Position numbers and translations under genes: made by a program. This document shows positions 31,424 through 34,610 of a stretch of 34,610 bases of DNA, in pieces. How positions within the stretch are numbered: the first letter of the stretch is position 1; the number at the start of each line of letters is the position of its first letter. Source of the stretch: Alphaproteobacteria bacterium (GTDB lineage Bacteria; Pseudomonadota; Alphaproteobacteria; Geminicoccales; Geminicoccaceae); the NCBI GenBank assembly GCA_009908425.1, contig JAAAPF010000337.1:1-34610 (forward strand). Direction: 5' to 3'. Under the pieces are notes generated by a model. That model was given only the letters and a program-made list of their open reading frames with translations, did no database searches and was not told where the DNA came from.

Positions 31424-32572
31424 ATGAGGGATCGCCAGCCGATGTGGGCAAAGATCGACACGACGACCGGCGCGACGTCGCCGAACAGGGTGGCGTGTTC
31501 CGGCGGCCCCGCGAACCGGGCCGACGGGCCGGGGACGGGCGCGGCCGCCGCGCCGTCCCGGGCGCCGCGCGAACCGTCGGCCGAGGCGCCGGGCGTTCCG
31601 GGCGGATCGGGAGAGCGCACGGATCCTCCGCCGGACGAGGTCTTCCGCCACCTGATCGAGCGCCTCGACGACGCGGTCATCGTCACCAAGGCCGCGCCGG
31701 TGAGCGCCCCGGGCCCGGAAATCGTCTTCGTCAACGCGGCCGCGACGGCGATCACCGGCTATCGCGCCGACGAACTCGTCGGGCGCACCCCGCGCATGCT
31801 CCAGGGTCCCGGCACCGACCCGGCCGCGCTCGGCCGCATCCGCGCCGCGCTGGAGGCCGGCCGAGGCTGCCGCGAACAGCTGTTGAACTACGGCAAGACC
31901 GGCGCGCCCTACTGGTTCGACATCCGGATCGTGCCGATCGAGAGCGCGGCCGGCGCGCGCTATTTCGCCGCGGTCCAACGCGACGTCACGCGCGAGCGCG
32001 CCGTGCTCGCGCGCCTGAAGCGGACGGCCGAGCGCGACGTCGTGACCGGGCTCGCCAACCGCAACGGGTTCGAGCGGCACCTCGCCCGTCTCTTGGACGG
32101 CACGCGCCGCGCCGATGCGAGCAACGCCCTCGTGATGGTGGACGTGGATGCGTTCAAACACGTCAACGACACCTACGGCCACCGCGTCGGCGACGAAACC
32201 CTGCGCGGCGTGGCGGAAGGATTGAAAGAGCGGTGCCGTGACCAGGACCTGGTCGCGCGTTTCGGCGGTGACGAGTTCGCGGTGCTGGTCCGGGACGTCC
32301 GGGCGGGCGAGTTGGCGGGCCTGGTGGCGCGCCTCGACGGCGCGGTGATCCACCTCGACGGCGCCGCGCCGCTGGCGGTGCGGATCAGTGCCGGCGTGAT
32401 CCACCTCGACGGCGCCGCGCCGCCCGCGGTGCGGATCAGTGCCGGCGGCGCACTCTTCGCGCCGGGCGATGACGCCGGCGCCGTCATCGCGCGCGCCGAT
32501 CGTGCGCTTTATCGCGCGAAGGCCGCCGGCAGGTCGCGGGTCGCGGTTGTCGACGGCGGGGACGGGCGCTGA
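31424..32572 (+). CDS. PAS (LOV-like) - GGDEF diguanylate cyclase with internal duplication
   Basis: A 382-residue soluble protein. A disordered Pro/Ala-rich N-terminus (1-70) precedes a LOV-like PAS domain (about 75-192: GYRADELVGRTPRMLQGPGTD ... NYGKTGAPYWFDIRIVPI) and a GGDEF domain (about 200-370) with active site RFGGDEF (279-285) and inhibitory I-site RDQD (272-275). It should make cyclic di-GMP. The flavin-adduct Cys of photoactive LOV domains (GRNCRFLQ) is replaced by Thr-Pro. A 17-residue segment VIHLDGAAP(L/P)AVRISAG is repeated in tandem at 308-341, inside the cyclase core. The start is uncertain between ATG 31424 and ATG 31442. Confidence 0.92.
   Translation: MRDRQPMWAKIDTTTGATSPNRVACSGGPANRADGPGTGAAAAPSRAPREPSAEAPGVPGGSGERTDPPPDEVFRHLIERLDDAVIVTKAAPVSAPGPEIVFVNAAATAITGYRADELVGRTPRMLQGPGTDPAALGRIRAALEAGRGCREQLLNYGKTGAPYWFDIRIVPIESAAGARYFAAVQRDVTRERAVLARLKRTAERDVVTGLANRNGFERHLARLLDGTRRADASNALVMVDVDAFKHVNDTYGHRVGDETLRGVAEGLKERCRDQDLVARFGGDEFAVLVRDVRAGELAGLVARLDGAVIHLDGAAPLAVRISAGVIHLDGAAPPAVRISAGGALFAPGDDAGAVIARADRALYRAKAAGRSRVAVVDGGDGR
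32345..32446 (+). repeat. 51-bp tandem duplication inside the GGDEF domain
   Basis: Copies 32345-32395 and 32396-32446 are 49/51 identical (CTGGCG versus CCCGCG) and in frame, duplicating 17 residues ahead of the RISAGGALF strand. Near-identity shows the duplication is recent. Confidence 0.95.
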
Positions 32573-32760
32573 CGCGGCTTCGAGCTCACGGCACCTGCCG
32601 GGCGCCGAGCGTCGGTCTCGCTCCCGGCGGGATCGAGGCGCGGCCGTGAGGCGAGCCATGGGCGGTGGCACCGAACCGATCGAGATTTCGCTCCGTCGAT
32701 GGTGACGCCGCTCGACCCGCTAAGGGCGCGGTCGCCCGATGCGAACGAGGGAGGAGACGC

Positions 32761-33648
32761 ATGCGGAACACACTCGGGGTATGGCGCGGCGGCAACGGTG
32801 GCGCCGGAGCGTGCAACGCCGTCGCCCGCCCGACGGTCGGCGCCGGCGGCGAACCGGCCGGCGGTAACGGCGGCACTCACGCCGGCGCGTTGCCGGCACG
32901 GTGCGCGGTGCTGTTGGAGCGGGGCTGGCTGGCCGGCCAGCCCGCGAGCTTTCAACGCGAGGTGTTGGAGCGCTCGCGCATCCGCCGCTACGGCCGCGGC
33001 GAGACGGTGATCCGCCGCGGCGAGCCGGCCGGCGGGATCTACGGCGTGATCGGAGGCAATGTCGAGTACCGCTTGGCGGGTCACGACGACGAGGAGCACC
33101 CGGCGCTGTTCGGCCTGCCCGGCGCCTGGTTCGGCGGCACCTCGGTGCTGAGCGGCACCCCCCAGGAGATGACGGTGGCCCTCGGTGCGCCGGCGGTGGT
33201 GGCGCAGTTTCCGGCCTCCGCCTTCGAGTTGGTGGTGGGGCGCGATCCGGCGGCGTGGCGGCGGTTCGCCACCCTGGCGGCCCGGGAGTGCGAGCTGTTG
33301 GTGCGCCTGCACGCCGACCTCAAGCCCGCCGGTGGCCAAACCCGCATCGCCTCCCGCCTGTTGGGGCTGCTCGACAACGACCCGTGCGGCTTCGCGCGCC
33401 CCGGCCAGGAGCTCGCGCTGACGCAGTGGGCGCTGGCCGAGATGAGCGCGGTTTCCCGCCACACCGTCAACCGCTTCCTGGTGAAGCTGCGCGGCGAGGG
33501 CGTGCTCTCGGTGGGTTACGGCCGGATCGTGGTGCACGACCTCGACCGCCTGCGCGCCCTCGCCGGCCGCACCGCGCCCGCCACCGGGGACGTGGCCGAG
33601 CCGGTGGCGGCGCGCCGTCGGTCGTCCGCGGCGGCACGGCGCCGGTGA
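32761..33648 (+). CDS. Crp/Fnr-family transcriptional regulator (paralog 3)
   Basis: A 295-residue regulator with a Gly-rich N-terminal extension (1-45), a beta-roll (about 70-170: RRYGRGETVIRRGEPAGGIYGVIGGNV) and an HTH_Crp domain (LALTQWALAEMSAVSRHTVNRFLVKLRGEGVL). CAVLLERGWLAGQP and the HTH are closely related to paralog 1 at 15297, so the two arose by duplication. An Arg/Ser/Ala-rich tail follows. No FNR cysteine cluster. GGGAGGAG precedes the ATG at 32761. Its stop is 7 bp from the stop of the convergent DUF3365 gene. Confidence 0.92.
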   Translation: MRNTLGVWRGGNGGAGACNAVARPTVGAGGEPAGGNGGTHAGALPARCAVLLERGWLAGQPASFQREVLERSRIRRYGRGETVIRRGEPAGGIYGVIGGNVEYRLAGHDDEEHPALFGLPGAWFGGTSVLSGTPQEMTVALGAPAVVAQFPASAFELVVGRDPAAWRRFATLAARECELLVRLHADLKPAGGQTRIASRLLGLLDNDPCGFARPGQELALTQWALAEMSAVSRHTVNRFLVKLRGEGVLSVGYGRIVVHDLDRLRALAGRTAPATGDVAEPVAARRRSSAAARRR

Positions 33649-33655
33649 CGCCCCT

Positions 33656-34269
33656 CTACCCACGAGGCGGCTGACGGCGCCGGCCGTCGACGTCGACCCG
33701 CGCGGTGTAGGCCTCGCCCGCCGGCCGGGCGGGATCGAGCAGCTGCGTCTCGATGACCTCGAGTTCCCAGGGATCGGGGCGGGACTTGCGCTTGCGGATG
33801 AGCTCCGGCGGCGCGGTGACCCGGACCCGGGTGTCCTTACCGGCGATGGCGGCGAACTCCTCCTTGGTGACCCGCGCGAACACCGCCGGGATGAAGCCCT
33901 TGAAGCCGACGCCGGGGCGGTTGATGTCGTCTTGATGGGCGTCGACGGTGCGGCGCATCGCCCCGGTCATGACGTCGAGCAGCGCCCGGTCGCGCGCGAC
34001 GCGCCCTCGAGGTCGAACGTCTCGCCGGCGCGCAGCTCGAAGACCGCACGCACTTGGCGGACCAGCGCGTCGCCGTCGAGCCCATTGTCGGCGGTGTCGG
34101 GATCGTTGATCAGCGCTTGGTAGCTGGAGATGACGTCGCGCCCCGAGCGCAGCAGCTCGGCGAGCTTGATCGCCGTGTTGTAATCGGAAGAGGTGTCGGC
34201 GACGACTGGGCCGCTCGACAAGCACGCGATTATCACAGCAACCATTGGGCATTTGATCCCGAGCATCAT
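33656..34269 (-). pseudogene. DUF3365 (Tll0287-like) periplasmic haem protein, frameshifted
   Basis: Two frames join into one DUF3365 protein. The start (MMLGIKCPMVAV signal, ...KLAELLRSGRDVISSYQALINDPD) runs from ATG 34269 to a premature TGA at 33967. The rest (RALLDVMTGAMRRTVDAHQDDINRPG, GFKGFIPAVFARVTKEEFAAIAG, VRVTAPPELIRKRKSRPDPWE) continues in another frame to 33656. Removing one CG unit from the (CG)4 tract at 33991-33998 restores a continuous frame reading SRDRALLD. It could be a true pseudogene, a slippage-switched gene or a sequencing error. Family members are single-haem periplasmic sensor-like domains; no CxxCH is visible here. Confidence 0.85.
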
Positions 34270-34477
34270 CGGTACAATCCCGCTTGGAAATACGCGCGCC
34301 TAAATTCATACAACAGGGGCGACCGCAGACAAGCGCGAAGAACGATGACGCGTGTGAGCGCTCGGCGCGACGACCGCAGCGTGAGCCGCGGCCGGGGCCG
34401 TCGTCGCCCGGCCGGCGGCGTCCGCCCCCGTCGCTCGCAGCGCTGGACCCGCCGCCCTCCCTCGCCGCCCGCGAGCG

Positions 34478-34610
34478 TCAGCCCGCGCCCTCGAGGTGGA
34501 CGATCGGGGCGTCGGGATGGAAGGCGCGAAAGGCGAAGGCGAACGGAAGGTCGTAGACCGCGGGCTCGGTCCCGCCCCGGATGCGGCGGACGACAGTGAC
34601 GTTGCCGACG
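34478..34610 (-). CDS. Partial gene, C-terminus of unknown protein
   Basis: The window's right end contains 43 codons of an open frame on the minus strand ending in TGA at 34478. The tail VRRIRGGTEPAVYDLP, then FAFAFRAFHPDAP and IVHLEGAG, has balanced composition and reads as a real protein, but I cannot assign a family. The DUF3365 gene starts about 208 bp downstream on the same strand, so the two could share a transcript. Confidence 0.6.
   Translation of the reverse strand, partial: VGNVTVVRRIRGGTEPAVYDLPFAFAFRAFHPDAPIVHLEGAG

Overview
The window is a stretch of very GC-rich chromosome that looks like a purple photosynthetic alphaproteobacterium, probably Rhodospirillales-like (the order is inference). 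The main evidence is a complete LH2 antenna operon (pucB, pucA, pucC at 23843-25696), a C4-pathway 5-aminolevulinate synthase (hemA), a ppiC-argJ-mutT block of the kind seen in alphaproteobacteria, and sites matching the PpsR/CrtJ photosynthesis-repressor consensus TGT-N12-ACA. Coding density is high, and many genes overlap or sit a few bases apart. I see no tRNA, rRNA, CRISPR array, insertion sequence or integrase.

Layout. 1-2962 (minus): a Lon-family protease followed by a partial stress-protein-like gene. 3111-7675: a small zinc-binding protein, an unknown basic protein, a pseudoazurin, an SLC13/RCK transporter, an Hsp20 chaperone and a DUF2905 membrane protein. 7713-11072: an orphan polysaccharide-export protein, then parvulin-argJ-mutT. 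11084-14660 (minus): a 630-residue membrane protein of unknown function and hemA. 15297-21331: a Crp/Fnr regulator convergent with a sulfatase / HAD phosphatase / octaheme cytochrome c operon whose genes overlap, and a second Crp/Fnr regulator divergent from that operon. 21631-26242: a persulfide-dioxygenase-like metallohydrolase, a protein with a C-terminal repeat array, the pucBAC operon, and a peptide deformylase 9 bp behind pucC. 26274-28582: an APH-like kinase divergent from a phosphoribosyltransferase and a YbaK-type deacylase. 28828-34610: an AraC regulator, a Tat-exported AttH/CrtC-like protein, a PAS-GGDEF protein with an internal tandem duplication, a third Crp/Fnr regulator, a frameshifted DUF3365 gene and a partial gene.

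The most interesting region is 22500-26250. The gene before the LH2 operon encodes a short alpha/beta N-terminal domain followed by about seven copies of a 14-18 residue Pro-Leu-Ser-Ser/Gly-Leu motif. Its upstream region carries two TGT-N12-ACA sites 44 bp apart, which suggests it belongs to the PpsR regulon. The LH2 promoter instead has three TGACA half-sites at 13-bp steps running into its -35 box, and the same half-site spacing recurs upstream of hemA. The LH2 alpha subunit has Phe-Trp at positions 44-45 (numbered from Met1), which predicts altered absorption. A deformylase gene directly behind pucC is notable because the alpha N-terminal methionine is the B800 ligand in known LH2 complexes. 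I propose that the repeat protein, and possibly the deformylase, are uncharacterised accessory factors of LH2 synthesis. This is inference from position, motifs and sequence, not from any search.
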